From Mangrovibacter plantisponsor (GTDB lineage Bacteria > Pseudomonadota > Gammaproteobacteria > Enterobacterales > Enterobacteriaceae), in contig NZ_QGTS01000011.1 in NCBI RefSeq assembly GCF_003182475.1, forward strand, positions 62,001 to 126,000: a stretch of 64,000 nt of DNA. Direction: 5' to 3'. The notes beneath the pieces are model-generated. The model was not told the DNA's origin and ran no database searches. It saw nothing but the letters and a program-made list of their open reading frames with translations. Positions 31,258-46,086 of the stretch are shown one piece after another (position 1 is the stretch's first letter; every line of letters begins with the position of its first letter). Both the position numbers and the translations under genes were made by a program.

Positions 31258-32688
31258 ATGCGATTTTTACGTTTAGCTGTTGGACTGGTTTTATCCTTCG
31301 CCTTAGAGGCTCAGGCTGCAAATGTTGACGAATACGTCAAACAACTCCCACCAGGCGCTAACCTCGCGCTTCTGGTGCAAAAAGCCGGTTCAGATACACC
31401 GCTTATTGATTACCATGGCCAACAGATGGCGCTACCCGCCAGTACTCAGAAGGTGATAACGGCTCTCGCAGCCCTGTTATCGCTCGGCCCTGATTACCGT
31501 TTCACAACAACCCTTGAAAGCCATGGAAACATCAATAACGGGATTTTGCAAGGAGACCTTATAGCGAGGTTTACCGGCGACCCGACACTGAAACGCCAGC
31601 AGTTGCGCAATATGGTAGCCAGCCTGAAAAAGGCGGGAATAGAAAAAATTCAGGGAAATATCTTAATTGATACTTCAGTATTCGCCAGTCACGATAAGGC
31701 CCCCGGATGGCCATGGAATGATATAACGCAATGTTTCAGCGCCCCGCCTTCTGCGGCTATCGTCGATAAAAATTGTTTCTCTGTATCGCTTTCCAGTACC
31801 CGCCCGGATGAAACAGCGACGGTACGCCTGGCATCATATTACCCTGTTCATGTATTTTCTAATGTGCGCACACTTGCCCGTGGTTCTGCAGATGCCAAAT
31901 ATTGTGAACTGGATGTCGTCACGGGTGACCTGAATCGCTACACACTGACAGGCTGCCTGACTCAGCGTGAAGACCCATTACCTTTGGCGTTCGCTGTACA
32001 GGACGGAGCCAGCTATGCAGGTGAAATACTCAAAGATGAGTTGAATAGTGCAGGCATAACTGTGACCGGAACGTTGATTCGCCAAACCCGCCTGAACCAG
32101 CCGGGGCAGGTTTTAGCCTCAACACAATCAGCCCCGCTTCATGATTTACTTCGCGTGATGCTGAAAAAGTCTGACAACATGATTGCTGATACTGTTTTTC
32201 GCACCATTGGGCGGGAAACTTTGGGTGTCCAGGGAACCTGGCGTGCAGGTGCAGATGCTGTTCGCCAAATCCTGAAGCAGAAAGCGGGTATCGATTTAGG
32301 GAACACTATTCTGGTGGATGGTTCGGGTTTATCACGTCATGACCTGATTTCGCCTTCAACCATGATGCAAGTGCTACAATTTATTGCCAAAAATGATAAT
32401 CAGCTAAACTTTATCTCAATGCTGCCACTGGCAGGCCATGATGGCTCGCTGCAATACCGGGCCGGGCTGCATGAAGCCGGGGTAGATGGGAAAGTCTCAG
32501 CAAAAACAGGATCATTGCAGGGTGTTTATAACCTTGCAGGGTTCATTACTACGGCATCCGGGCAACAGTTGGCGTTTGTTCAGTATCTTTCTGGTTATGC
32601 CGTTGAACCCGGCGACCAACGTAACAGAAGGATACCGCTGGTACGCTTTGAAAGCCGACTCTACAAAGACCTCTATCAGAATAACTAA
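31258..32688 (+). CDS. dacB: DacB (PBP4), D-Ala-D-Ala carboxypeptidase/endopeptidase
   Basis: I chose ATG 31258 because it yields 476 residues (E. coli 477) with a clean signal peptide (MRFLRLAVGLVLSF...AQA, cut near residue 20). The frame is open far upstream, and ATG 31222 would add 12 residues. PBP4 trims and hydrolyses peptide crosslinks in the periplasm. The penicillin-binding motifs are Ser62-x-x-Lys65 in PASTQK, Ser305-Asp-Asn307 and Lys416-Thr-Gly418. basR starts 2 bp after the stop codon. Confidence 0.96.
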   Translation: MRFLRLAVGLVLSFALEAQAANVDEYVKQLPPGANLALLVQKAGSDTPLIDYHGQQMALPASTQKVITALAALLSLGPDYRFTTTLESHGNINNGILQGDLIARFTGDPTLKRQQLRNMVASLKKAGIEKIQGNILIDTSVFASHDKAPGWPWNDITQCFSAPPSAAIVDKNCFSVSLSSTRPDETATVRLASYYPVHVFSNVRTLARGSADAKYCELDVVTGDLNRYTLTGCLTQREDPLPLAFAVQDGASYAGEILKDELNSAGITVTGTLIRQTRLNQPGQVLASTQSAPLHDLLRVMLKKSDNMIADTVFRTIGRETLGVQGTWRAGADAVRQILKQKAGIDLGNTILVDGSGLSRHDLISPSTMMQVLQFIAKNDNQLNFISMLPLAGHDGSLQYRAGLHEAGVDGKVSAKTGSLQGVYNLAGFITTASGQQLAFVQYLSGYAVEPGDQRNRRIPLVRFESRLYKDLYQNN

Positions 32689-32690
32689 TT

Positions 32691-33353
32691 ATGAAATTAC
32701 TCATTGTTGAAGACGATTTACTGCTACAAGAAGGACTGGCTCTGGCACTGAATGGCGACGGGTATGCTGTTGATACTGCTGCGACAGCCAGCGATGCAGA
32801 CGCACTGATTCAAAGTGGCGAATACAGTCTGGTGATTCTGGATCTTGGGCTGCCCGATAAAGATGGTGCAACACTACTCAGTCAATGGCGCCGGCGAGGG
32901 CTGAAAACCCCGGTATTGATTCTGACTGCAAGGGATGCACTGGAAGACCGGGTCAGTGGCCTTGATGCAGGAGCAGACGACTACCTGGTTAAACCCTTCG
33001 CTCTGGCTGAATTACAAGCCCGTGCCCGGGCGCTTATTCGCCGTTACCAGGGGCACAGTGACAACCTGTTGCAACATGATGACCTCACATTAAATCTGCA
33101 GACGCAACAAGTGTTGCTGCAAGGTAACGCGGTGGAAGTCACTCCCAAAGAATTTGCTTTGCTGACCCGTCTGATTATGCGAGTTGGTCAAACTGTTCAC
33201 CGGGAAACACTTCAGCAGGATCTCTATAGTTGGCAGGACGATCCTGGCTCAAATACTCTTGAGGTTCACATTCACAATCTGCGGCGCAAGCTGGGTAAAG
33301 AACGCATCAAAACTGTTCGTGGCGTCGGTTATCGCCTGGAGAACCGGGTATGA
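32691..33353 (+). CDS. basR: BasR/PmrA-type response regulator
   Basis: This 220-residue OmpR/PhoB-family regulator has a receiver domain (1-115) with phospho-acceptor Asp51 in VILDLGLPD and Lys101-region LVKPF, then a winged-helix DNA-binding domain (about 125-218) ending HNLRRKLG...VRGVGYRL. It resembles E. coli BasR along the full length (NTLEVHIHNLR, TPKEFALL). BasRS responds to ferric iron and mild acid and controls lipid A modification. It starts 2 bp after dacB and its stop overlaps the basS start (ATGA), so dacB-basR-basS look like one operon. In E. coli basRS is elsewhere, next to eptA. Confidence 0.88.
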   Translation: MKLLIVEDDLLLQEGLALALNGDGYAVDTAATASDADALIQSGEYSLVILDLGLPDKDGATLLSQWRRRGLKTPVLILTARDALEDRVSGLDAGADDYLVKPFALAELQARARALIRRYQGHSDNLLQHDDLTLNLQTQQVLLQGNAVEVTPKEFALLTRLIMRVGQTVHRETLQQDLYSWQDDPGSNTLEVHIHNLRRKLGKERIKTVRGVGYRLENRV

Positions 33354-34414
33354 ACAGTATGCGCCGGCGTTTAATGGCAATGCTGGCGTTGATTTTTCTT
33401 TTCTTTCAACTTGTCAGCGTGTTGTGGCTGTGGCACGAGAGCCAGGAGCAAATTGGGTTCCTGGTTAATGAAACGCTGTCCGCCCGGGCACGCAATCAGC
33501 ATGTTGAAAAAGAGATCCATGAGGCCATAGCCTCATTGTTAGTTCCATCACTGGTGATGGTTGGCTTTACACTGTTTTTTTCCTTTCTGGCTGTTACCTG
33601 GATTATCCAGCCTCTCAATAAACTCAGCCGTAGTCTGGTTAACCGCTCCGCCGATAACCTCAGCCCGTTGCCCATGTTTTCCGAGATGGAAGAGATGGTG
33701 GCGGTCACCACGGCACTCAATCAATTGCTGTCCCGGCTGGAAAGTACCATCCAGCAAGAGCGATTATTTACCGCCGATGCTGCCCACGAATTACGTACCC
33801 CACTGGCCGGTATCCGTCTCCACCTTGAGCTTATGGCTCAGTCCGGAAATAAGCAGGCTGATTCATTGATCCAGCGCCTGGATCAACTGATGCATGTGAT
33901 TGAACAGCTGTTAATGTTATCCCGGGCAGGTCAAGCCTTAGCCAGCGGGAATTATGATACGCACCAGTGGTGGAAAGATATTATCGAACCACTTCAGGAA
34001 GAAATGACCGAGATGGCAGAGCGGCATGATCAGCGGATACTCTGGCCTGAAGATAAGGGGCTCTCCGTACAGGGGGACCCGGTATTATTACGGTTGCTGC
34101 TGCGTAATCTGCTGGAAAATGCCTGGCGCTACAGCCCACAAGGGAGTTGTATCGAAATACGATTACAGGAAGAAAACAACGGCGCACATCTCCAGGTGCT
34201 GGATGAAGGGCCTGGAATCGACGAGGCACACCGGAAAACGATTACGGAACCATTCAGGCGTCTTGACCAACGCTATGGTGGTAGTGGGCTTGGGCTCAAT
34301 ATCGTTCGGCGTATTGTGCAACTGCACCGGGGGAAATTGCTGATTGATAACCGCACCGACAGCCAGGGTCTGGATGCAGGTTGCTGGTTCCCGGCTCGCA
34401 TTGACTTAAGCTGA
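33350..34414 (+). CDS. basS: BasS/PmrB-type sensor histidine kinase
   Basis: This 354-residue kinase (E. coli BasS 363) has two membrane segments (about 9-28 and 62-86) around a short periplasmic loop, then HAMP, a HisKA domain with the phospho-accepting His147 in AAHELRTPLAG, and the ATPase domain with NLLENAWRYSP, DEGPGID and GGSGLGLNIV. The loop contains an ExxE motif (Glu55-x-x-Glu58), the type linked to Fe3+ sensing in PmrB. The segment LVSVLWLWHESQEQI closely matches BasS. It partners basR with a 4-bp overlap. Confidence 0.88.
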   Translation: MNSMRRRLMAMLALIFLFFQLVSVLWLWHESQEQIGFLVNETLSARARNQHVEKEIHEAIASLLVPSLVMVGFTLFFSFLAVTWIIQPLNKLSRSLVNRSADNLSPLPMFSEMEEMVAVTTALNQLLSRLESTIQQERLFTADAAHELRTPLAGIRLHLELMAQSGNKQADSLIQRLDQLMHVIEQLLMLSRAGQALASGNYDTHQWWKDIIEPLQEEMTEMAERHDQRILWPEDKGLSVQGDPVLLRLLLRNLLENAWRYSPQGSCIEIRLQEENNGAHLQVLDEGPGIDEAHRKTITEPFRRLDQRYGGSGLGLNIVRRIVQLHRGKLLIDNRTDSQGLDAGCWFPARIDLS

Positions 34415-34430
34415 TACCACAGAGCCGAAG

Positions 34431-34459
34431 CAAAAAAGTAAGGCCGGGAACCCGGCCTT
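34431..34459 (-). terminator. Terminator between basS and obgE
   Basis: The stem AAGGCCGGG/CCCGGCCTT has a 2-base loop. The long T-run lies on the minus strand, so it chiefly ends the leftward rplU-rpmA-yhbE-obgE transcript, and may also stop basS. Confidence 0.85.
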
Positions 34460-34480
34460 AGCTTAACAACTACGTGAAGA

Positions 34481-36641
<2,161 letters not shown>

Positions 36642-36677
36642 TTAAAGCTCCTGGCGCTTTACCCAGTGTCAGAATGT

Positions 36678-36706
36678 AAAAAGCCCCGCAACGTGTTGCG
36701 GGGCTT
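36678..36706 (-). terminator. Terminator after rpmA
   Basis: AAGCCCCGCAAC and GTTGCGGGGCTT form a 12-bp perfect stem with a 2-base loop, followed on the minus strand by TTT. It separates rpmA from yhbE-obgE, probably as a partial terminator because the T-run is short. Confidence 0.85.
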
Positions 36707-36732
36707 CAATCCGTTACCGGGACGCGAAAAAC

Positions 36733-36990
<258 letters not shown>

Positions 36991-37006
36991 TTAATCTGCT
37001 CCCCTG

Positions 37007-37363
<357 letters not shown>

Positions 37364-37574
37364 CTATAAATAATCACAATAGGGCGCGAATATTACGCAA
37401 ATCCTGGACATTTGACAAGTACCATCATCAATTCGTGTAGAAAAAAAACACTACGCACAATGTTCCATTTATTAAGCGCATTTTTTCAGTACAATCTGTA
37501 TTTGATGACCAGACAGATACCCAATAACATGTTCCGTCGAACGGGATAAACCGGGCAACAGCCAGACTTTTGCG

Positions 37575-38546
37575 ATGAATTTAGAGAAAATAACCGAGTT
37601 AACCGCGCAAGATATGGCGGGCGTAAACGCGACAATTCTGGATCAGCTCAACTCTGACGTTCAGCTAATCAACCAGTTGGGGTACTACATAGTCAGTGGT
37701 GGCGGGAAACGCATTCGTCCAATGATCGCAGTGCTTTCTGCCCGTGCACTGGGTTATAACGGCAACGCGCACGTCACTATTGCGGCCTTAATTGAATTTA
37801 TTCATACCGCGACGTTGCTCCATGATGACGTTGTTGATGAATCAGATATGCGCCGTGGTAAAGCGACGGCAAATGCCGCTTTTGGTAATGCTGCCAGTGT
37901 TCTGGTTGGTGATTTTATCTACACCCGCGCATTCCAGATGATGACTCAACTGGGCTCACTCAAAATACTGGAAGTGATGTCGGCGGCCGTCAACGTTATT
38001 GCTGAAGGGGAAGTACTTCAGCTAATGAACGTCAACGACCCGAATATTACAGAAGAAAGCTACATGCGGGTTATTTACAGTAAAACAGCACGCCTGTTTG
38101 AAGCGGCTTCGCAATGTTCCGGCATTCTTGCTGGAGCATCACCCGAGCAAGAACTCGCGCTGCAAGATTATGGCCGCTACATTGGTACAGCCTTCCAGCT
38201 TATCGATGACCTGCTTGATTACAGTGCCGATGGCGCAACGCTGGGGAAAAATGTGGGAGATGACCTCAACGAAGGGAAACCCACTCTCCCACTGTTGCAT
38301 GCCATGCAGCACGGCACACCTGAGCAGGCCACTATGATTCGCCAGGCCATTGAACAGGGAAATGGTCGCCATCTTCTGGAACCCGTTCTGGAAGCAATGG
38401 AAATGTGTGGCTCGCTCGCCTGGACAAGACTTCGGGCCGAACAGGAAGCGGATAAAGCCATTGAAGCGCTGGCAATACTTCCGGACTCCCCCTGGAAAAC
38501 CGCACTGACAGGCCTTGCTCATATTGCCGTGCAACGCAATCACTAA
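37575..38546 (+). CDS. ispB: IspB, octaprenyl diphosphate synthase
   Basis: This 323-residue trans-prenyltransferase makes the C40 side chain of ubiquinone and menaquinone. The first Asp-rich motif DDVVDESD is near residues 84-91 and the second, LIDDLLDY, near 211-218, both needed for Mg2+ and diphosphate binding. Length equals E. coli. It is divergent from rplU and ended by a terminator before sfsB. Confidence 0.96.
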   Translation: MNLEKITELTAQDMAGVNATILDQLNSDVQLINQLGYYIVSGGGKRIRPMIAVLSARALGYNGNAHVTIAALIEFIHTATLLHDDVVDESDMRRGKATANAAFGNAASVLVGDFIYTRAFQMMTQLGSLKILEVMSAAVNVIAEGEVLQLMNVNDPNITEESYMRVIYSKTARLFEAASQCSGILAGASPEQELALQDYGRYIGTAFQLIDDLLDYSADGATLGKNVGDDLNEGKPTLPLLHAMQHGTPEQATMIRQAIEQGNGRHLLEPVLEAMEMCGSLAWTRLRAEQEADKAIEALAILPDSPWKTALTGLAHIAVQRNH

Positions 38547-38573
38547 GCACACGACTCCTTGTTGGCTTAGCGA

Positions 38574-38607
38574 AAAAGGATCTGCGCCATTGTGCGTGGA
38601 TCCTTTT
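38574..38607 (+). terminator. Terminator after ispB
   Basis: AAAAGGATC and GATCCTTTT pair around an inner GCGC/GTGC-type arm 27 bp after the stop codon. The terminal T-run is short but placed correctly. Confidence 0.75.
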
Positions 38608-38767
38608 CAATTCGCCCTTTTTATGCAACACATTACACAAAGCTGAGCGCGGGAACACAAAACAAACCGCGGGCCTCAATATTAAGAACTTTCAAGAATC
38701 TCCTGTGCTATATAACCCGGGCTTTCACTGAGTAGCCAATGCAACCCAATAGCGACAGGGAGAAAAC

Positions 38768-39031
38768 ATGGAAAGTAATTTTGTTGACTGGCACCCGGCA
38801 GATATTATCGCTGCGCTGCGCAAGAGAGGAACATCAATGGCCGCGGAATCACGTAAGGCCGGGCTGAGTTCTTCAACGCTCGCCAATGCTCTGGCGCGCC
38901 CCTGGCCCAGGGGAGAAATGTTGATAGCTGATGCGCTTGATGTAAACCCATGGGAGATTTGGCCCTCCCGTTACTATGACCCACACACCGCACAATTCAT
39001 TGACAGAACCCGGCTCATTCGCCAGCGTTAA
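38768..39031 (+). CDS. sfsB: SfsB (Nlp), Ner-like DNA-binding protein
   Basis: This 87-residue protein resembles E. coli SfsB (92 residues) and the phage Mu repressor-like Ner family. The helix-turn-helix is in SMAAESRKAGLSSSTLANAL (residues 23-42), followed by RPWP and PWEIWPSRY. In E. coli overexpression affects maltose genes; the natural role is unclear. GGGAGAAAAC precedes the start. It converges on murA. Confidence 0.93.
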   Translation: MESNFVDWHPADIIAALRKRGTSMAAESRKAGLSSSTLANALARPWPRGEMLIADALDVNPWEIWPSRYYDPHTAQFIDRTRLIRQR

Positions 39032-39056
39032 AAAAACCGGGGAATTCCCCGGTTCT
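39029..39056 (-). terminator. Terminator after murA
   Basis: AACCGGGGAATTCCCCGGTT is a fully self-complementary 20-base palindrome followed on the minus strand by seven T's, 5 bp after the murA stop. It overlaps the sfsB stop codon and may also serve that gene. Confidence 0.88.
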
Positions 39057-39061
39057 TTACG

Positions 39062-40333
<1,272 letters not shown>

Positions 40334-40374
40334 CTACATATTCAAAATCACAAGTGCTGCAGCGTCGTTGCAGC

Positions 40375-40629
40375 TCAGAATCCGTTTAACTTACGGTCGC
40401 GTTCCCACTCTGTCGGGGTACAGGCTTTGATGGATAAAGCGTGGATACGGTTATCCGCAATGTATTCCATAAGAGGCCCATAAATCGTTTGTTGTTTTTT
40501 CACACGACTCATGTCGGCGAAGAGTTCACCCACTGCAGTAACCTGAAAGTGGCTACCGTCACCAGTGACGTGGACTTCCTGAAGGGGCAGTGCATTCATC
40601 AGCACCGTCTGAATTTCATGATTTTCCAT
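40375..40629 (-). CDS. ibaG: IbaG (YrbA), BolA-family protein
   Basis: This 84-residue BolA-family protein binds [2Fe-2S]-carrying monothiol glutaredoxin in E. coli and is induced by acid. The family signature [10 protein letters not shown] is near residues 21-30 and the C-terminal histidine is in [10 protein letters not shown]. It lies between mlaB and murA on the same strand. Confidence 0.94.
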   Translation of the reverse strand: MENHEIQTVLMNALPLQEVHVTGDGSHFQVTAVGELFADMSRVKKQQTIYGPLMEYIADNRIHALSIKACTPTEWERDRKLNGF

Positions 40630-40702
40630 GGGCTCTTCATCATCGTCGATTAATAAAACCAGCCAAACATCTTAGAGGAAAGTGTTCGCCGCTGAAATAA
40701 GC

Positions 40703-40736
40703 AAAAAGGCCTTGCAGTGAGAAAATGCAAGGCCTT
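40703..40736 (-). terminator. Terminator after mlaB
   Basis: The stem AAGGCCTTGCA/TGCAAGGCCTT has 11 pairs and a 9-base loop, and on the minus strand is followed by TTTTT-type sequence. It ends the mlaFEDCB operon before ibaG. Confidence 0.82.
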
Positions 40737-40757
40737 GAGACTAACCCACTGAAAACA

Positions 40758-41057
40758 CTAGTGAGTATAGGGAAATACTGATTCCGGTAAATTATAAAGC
40801 TTGCTCAGCATATCAAGCTTTTCATTCACGCCAGTGAGCACAACTTCACGCCCCTGTGAGCGAGATGTTGCCACCAGATGCAGTAAGATAGCCAGGCCTG
40901 CAGTATCTACCCGGACCAGTTCACCAACTGCTATTTCTGATAATGCCTGGCAAATAACCTGGCGCTGTGACCAGAGTGGCAACAATGACCCCTGATCCAG
41001 AATACCGGACAAAGACAGAGTGCCGTTATCCAGTTGCCACTGCAAAGCAGCCGCCAT
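40758..41057 (-). CDS. mlaB: MlaB, STAS-domain subunit of the Mla transporter
   Basis: This 99-residue STAS protein binds the MlaF ATPase in the cytoplasm and is needed for assembly and activity of MlaFEDB, which moves phospholipid between membranes to keep outer-membrane asymmetry. The conserved Thr52 is in RVDTAGLAILLH. The ATG shares one base with the mlaC stop codon (TAATG). Confidence 0.94.
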   Translation of the reverse strand: MAAALQWQLDNGTLSLSGILDQGSLLPLWSQRQVICQALSEIAVGELVRVDTAGLAILLHLVATSRSQGREVVLTGVNEKLDMLSKLYNLPESVFPYTH

Positions 41058-41686
41058 TATTTCTGTGCTTCCAGTGTAATTGGATGGCGAGATATTTCTT
41101 TCAGTTCTGCAGTCAGGCCATCAATCCCTTTCTGACGTAACAAATCACTCCACTCATTTTGCTTGGTAGTGATCATGCTGACACCTTCTGCAATCATGTC
41201 ATATGCCTGCCAGTTTCCAGTCTGGCTGTTTTTACGCCACTGGAAGTCCAGGCGCACCGGAGGGCGACCATTCGGGTCAATGATGGTCACACGAATTGCC
41301 ACGATAGTCGCGTCACCAATAGGTTGTTCAGGGGCTATCTGATAAGTCTGGCCATGATACATTGCCAGAGCCTGCCCATAGGCCTGTTTCAGGTATTCGC
41401 GGAAAGCAGCAAAATAGGCTTCACGCTGCGCCGGAGTGGCATCACGGTAATAGCGCCCCAGAACCAATGCCCCGGCGTACTTGACCTGGACATAAGGCAG
41501 CAATTCCTGATCAACTATCTCACGCAGATAATCCGGATTCTGACGAATTTTAGCCTGTTCATTTTTCAGCCGGGAAAACGTTTTTTCCGCCGCCTGGTTC
41601 ATTAACACATACGGATTGGACTGATCCGCCGCTACCGCCAAAGGTGCGATCACCAACATGGCAACCATTAACAGCCGTTTAAACAT
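41057..41686 (-). CDS. mlaC: MlaC, periplasmic phospholipid-binding protein
   Basis: This 209-residue protein (E. coli 211) has a signal peptide ([20 protein letters not shown], cut near residue 20) and the MlaC/Ttg2D fold with a deep lipid pocket. It shuttles phospholipid across the periplasm between MlaA-OmpC and MlaFEDB. It lies between mlaD (15 bp) and mlaB. Confidence 0.96.
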   Translation of the reverse strand: MFKRLLMVAMLVIAPLAVAADQSNPYVLMNQAAEKTFSRLKNEQAKIRQNPDYLREIVDQELLPYVQVKYAGALVLGRYYRDATPAQREAYFAAFREYLKQAYGQALAMYHGQTYQIAPEQPIGDATIVAIRVTIIDPNGRPPVRLDFQWRKNSQTGNWQAYDMIAEGVSMITTKQNEWSDLLRQKGIDGLTAELKEISRHPITLEAQK

Positions 41687-41701
41687 GACATATCTCCAAA
41701 C

Positions 41702-42253
41702 TTAGTTCGTTTTCCCGGACGGGGATGGCTCATTATTCCCGTGTGACGTTCCTTGTGCATCGCCACTCGTCTTATTGTCGTCACCATTGTTGCTCTTATA
41801 TAAGAACTGGCCTATCAAGTCTTCAAGCACCATAGCTGACTTGGTATCCTGCATGGTGTCGCCATCTTTCAGAATACCAGTACCGAGTTCTGGGTCTTCA
41901 AACCCCACATTCAGTGCCAGATACTGTTCACCCAGTAAGCCTGAAGTGCGCACAGCCAACGAACTGGTGTCTGGAATATGGTTGTAACGTTGCTCGATAT
42001 CCATTGCCACACGGGGCAAATAGGTCTTTGGATCCAGAGAAATATCGGCCACCCGGCCAATCACCACACCACCAATACGCACTGGAGAGCGTGCTTTCAG
42101 GCCACCAATGTTGTCGAAAGTGGCATACAGACGATACGTTGGCTCAGTATGAAACGAGGTGATATTTGCCACACGCAGGCAGATAAAAAGAATAGCGGCA
42201 AACGCAACCAGCATAAATGCGCCAACCCAGATTTCAAATTTCTTCGTTTGCAT
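41702..42253 (-). CDS. mlaD: MlaD, MCE-domain subunit of the Mla transporter
   Basis: Started at ATG 42253 (MQTKKFEIWVG) the protein has 183 residues as in E. coli. A single N-terminal membrane helix (about 8-28) anchors a hexameric periplasmic MCE ring (about 38-118; GGLKARSPVRIGGVVIGRV) through which lipid passes; the tail is Asn/Ser-rich. It is 4 bp downstream of mlaE. Confidence 0.96.
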   Translation of the reverse strand: MQTKKFEIWVGAFMLVAFAAILFICLRVANITSFHTEPTYRLYATFDNIGGLKARSPVRIGGVVIGRVADISLDPKTYLPRVAMDIEQRYNHIPDTSSLAVRTSGLLGEQYLALNVGFEDPELGTGILKDGDTMQDTKSAMVLEDLIGQFLYKSNNGDDNKTSGDAQGTSHGNNEPSPSGKTN

Positions 42254-42257
42254 GAAC

Positions 42258-43863
<1,606 letters not shown>

Positions 43864-44094
43864 CTGATGTCCTTAAACTCTTAGCTTCAGATACACCTGT
43901 ACATTTAAACACGGCATTGATTTCTGCTGTGCGCGATATTCTTACAGAATATTGCGCAGTTCAGTTAGCGAAAACTGGCATCGTTTTACTTTTCGGTGCC
44001 ATATAGTCAAAATTAGGCAAGTGTTTCATGCTGTGCTGTTCCCGCATAAGCAAGAGCAGTGAACCAGTCATTGTAACTGAATAAAGGATTTTTC

Positions 44095-45072
44095 ATGTTT
44101 TTAGCGACGTCTCTGTTAATCATCGGTTTACTTTTGGTGGTTTACAGCGCCGACCGGCTGGTCTTTTCTGCGTCTTTACTTTGCCATCGGCTTGGGGTTT
44201 CTCCCTTAATCATCGGCATGACTGTCGTTACCGTTGGCACGTCGTTACCCGAGATAATTGTTGCGTTATCGGCAACGTTACGTGACCAGGGGTCACTGGC
44301 CGTAGGCACGGCAATTGGTTCTAATATCACGAATATTCTGCTGATTCTTGGTCTGGCAGCAACGTTACACCCCTTAAAAGTTCACTCAGCGTTGCTACGC
44401 AGAGAAATCCCACTGATGCTGCTGGTCACGCTTATTGCCGGGTATATTCTGTGGGATGGTGAGTTGACTCGTAGCGAAGGCGTTGTCTTGCTGATAATCG
44501 CCGCTATTTACTTGCTGCTGACAGTCAAATTCGCTCAGCACGCCCATCACAAAGAAAACGACAACCTGACCCGGGAACAACTGGCAGAACTACCTTGTGA
44601 AGGCTCCCTGCCCGTTGCGCTGTTATGGCTGGGGGTTGCGCTCATTATTATGCCAATAGCCACTCATATGGTTATTGACAACGCTACAGTACTTGCGAAT
44701 GCCTTTAACATCAGCGAGTTCCTGGTTGGTGTCACTGTACTGGCAATTGGCACCAGTCTGCCGGAACTGGCAACGGCAATAGCCGGAGCAAGAAAAGGTG
44801 AAGACAACATCGCCATTGGCAATTTAATCGGTGCCAATATTTTCAACATCACAATTGTTCTGGGTTTACCTGCGCTCGGGTACCATAGAGACCTCGATCC
44901 GCTCATGATCCGGTATGATTATGGGGTGTTATTGCTGGTCAGCCTGGTGTTTGCGCTGCTTTGTTGGCGCCGTTCAGGTGAAATCAGTAAGTGTGCGGGT
45001 GCTTTGTTATTAACTGGCTTCATTGTCTGGTTAATTCTGCGCCTCGCCGGTTTTTTTCCTTTCGTCGAGTAA
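44095..45072 (+). CDS. yrbG: YrbG, CaCA-family cation/proton (Na+/Ca2+-type) antiporter
   Basis: This 325-residue membrane protein has ten or so membrane segments arranged as two inverted Na_Ca_ex repeats. Each carries an alpha-repeat: GTSLPEIIVALSAT...GTAIGSNITNILLILG (about 46-85) and GTSLPELATAIAGA...GNLIGANIFNITIVLG (about 218-260). The substrate in vivo is not settled. It is the first gene of the yrbG-kdsD-kdsC-lptCAB block, 12 bp before kdsD. Confidence 0.94.
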   Translation: MFLATSLLIIGLLLVVYSADRLVFSASLLCHRLGVSPLIIGMTVVTVGTSLPEIIVALSATLRDQGSLAVGTAIGSNITNILLILGLAATLHPLKVHSALLRREIPLMLLVTLIAGYILWDGELTRSEGVVLLIIAAIYLLLTVKFAQHAHHKENDNLTREQLAELPCEGSLPVALLWLGVALIIMPIATHMVIDNATVLANAFNISEFLVGVTVLAIGTSLPELATAIAGARKGEDNIAIGNLIGANIFNITIVLGLPALGYHRDLDPLMIRYDYGVLLLVSLVFALLCWRRSGEISKCAGALLLTGFIVWLILRLAGFFPFVE

Positions 45073-45084
45073 TACGGACACGGT

Positions 45085-46071
45085 ATGTCACACAAAAACG
45101 TGGATGCAGGCTTTGATTTCCAGCGCGCCGGGAAAACCGTGCTTACGGTTGAACGTGAAGGGCTGGCTCAACTGGACCAGTATATCAATGGCGACTTTAC
45201 AGACGCCTGCAGGAAAATATTTGCCTGTCAGGGCAAAGTCGTGGTTATGGGAATGGGTAAATCCGGGCATATTGGCCGCAAAATGGCCGCTACATTCGCC
45301 AGTACAGGTACACCTGCATTTTTTGTTCACCCCGGGGAAGCCAGCCACGGTGATTTAGGCATGGTGACCAACAACGATGTTGTTATTGCTATTTCTAACT
45401 CAGGTGAATCCAACGAAATACTGGCACTTATTCCAGTACTTAAACGCCTTAATGTTTCCCTGATCAGCATGACCGGGCGGCCACAAAGCACAATGGCAAA
45501 AGCCGCAGATATCCACTTGTGCATTCACGTACCGCAAGAGGCCTGCCCGCTGGGCCTGGCTCCCACCACCAGCACAACCGCCACATTAGTGATGGGTGAT
45601 GCTCTGGCTGTAGCTCTGTTGGAGGCCAGAGGGTTCACCGCAGAGGATTTCGCGCTATCGCATCCGGGCGGAGCTCTTGGGCGCAAGTTATTACTGCGTG
45701 TTAATGATATTATGCACACGGGTGATGAGATCCCCCATGTCAGTGAGCACGCCTCGTTACGCGATGCTTTACTGGAAATCACCCGAAAAAACCTGGGGAT
45801 GACGGTTATCTGTGATGACCAGATGACAATTCATGGTATTTTCACCGATGGCGACTTACGCCGGGTGTTTGATATGGGCGTTGACCTGCATAGCCTGGCG
45901 ATTAAAGACGTGATGACCCCGGGTGGTATTCGGGTTAAGCCCGGTACACTGGCTGTTGACGCACTGAATTTAATGCAGTCCAGGCATATTACAGCTGTAA
46001 TGGTTGCGGATGGCGACCATCTGGCTGGTGTGATACATATGCATGATCTGCTGCGCGCAGGCGTAGTCTGA
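45085..46071 (+). CDS. kdsD: KdsD, D-arabinose-5-phosphate isomerase
   Basis: This 328-residue protein converts ribulose-5-phosphate into arabinose-5-phosphate, the first step of Kdo synthesis for LPS. It has an SIS isomerase domain (about 35-180; GMGKSGHIGRK, SNSGESNE) and two CBS domains (about 205-325). Length matches E. coli. kdsC follows after 15 bp. Confidence 0.97.
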   Translation: MSHKNVDAGFDFQRAGKTVLTVEREGLAQLDQYINGDFTDACRKIFACQGKVVVMGMGKSGHIGRKMAATFASTGTPAFFVHPGEASHGDLGMVTNNDVVIAISNSGESNEILALIPVLKRLNVSLISMTGRPQSTMAKAADIHLCIHVPQEACPLGLAPTTSTTATLVMGDALAVALLEARGFTAEDFALSHPGGALGRKLLLRVNDIMHTGDEIPHVSEHASLRDALLEITRKNLGMTVICDDQMTIHGIFTDGDLRRVFDMGVDLHSLAIKDVMTPGGIRVKPGTLAVDALNLMQSRHITAVMVADGDHLAGVIHMHDLLRAGVV

Positions 46072-46086
46072 ATAGGATATGAAGTA

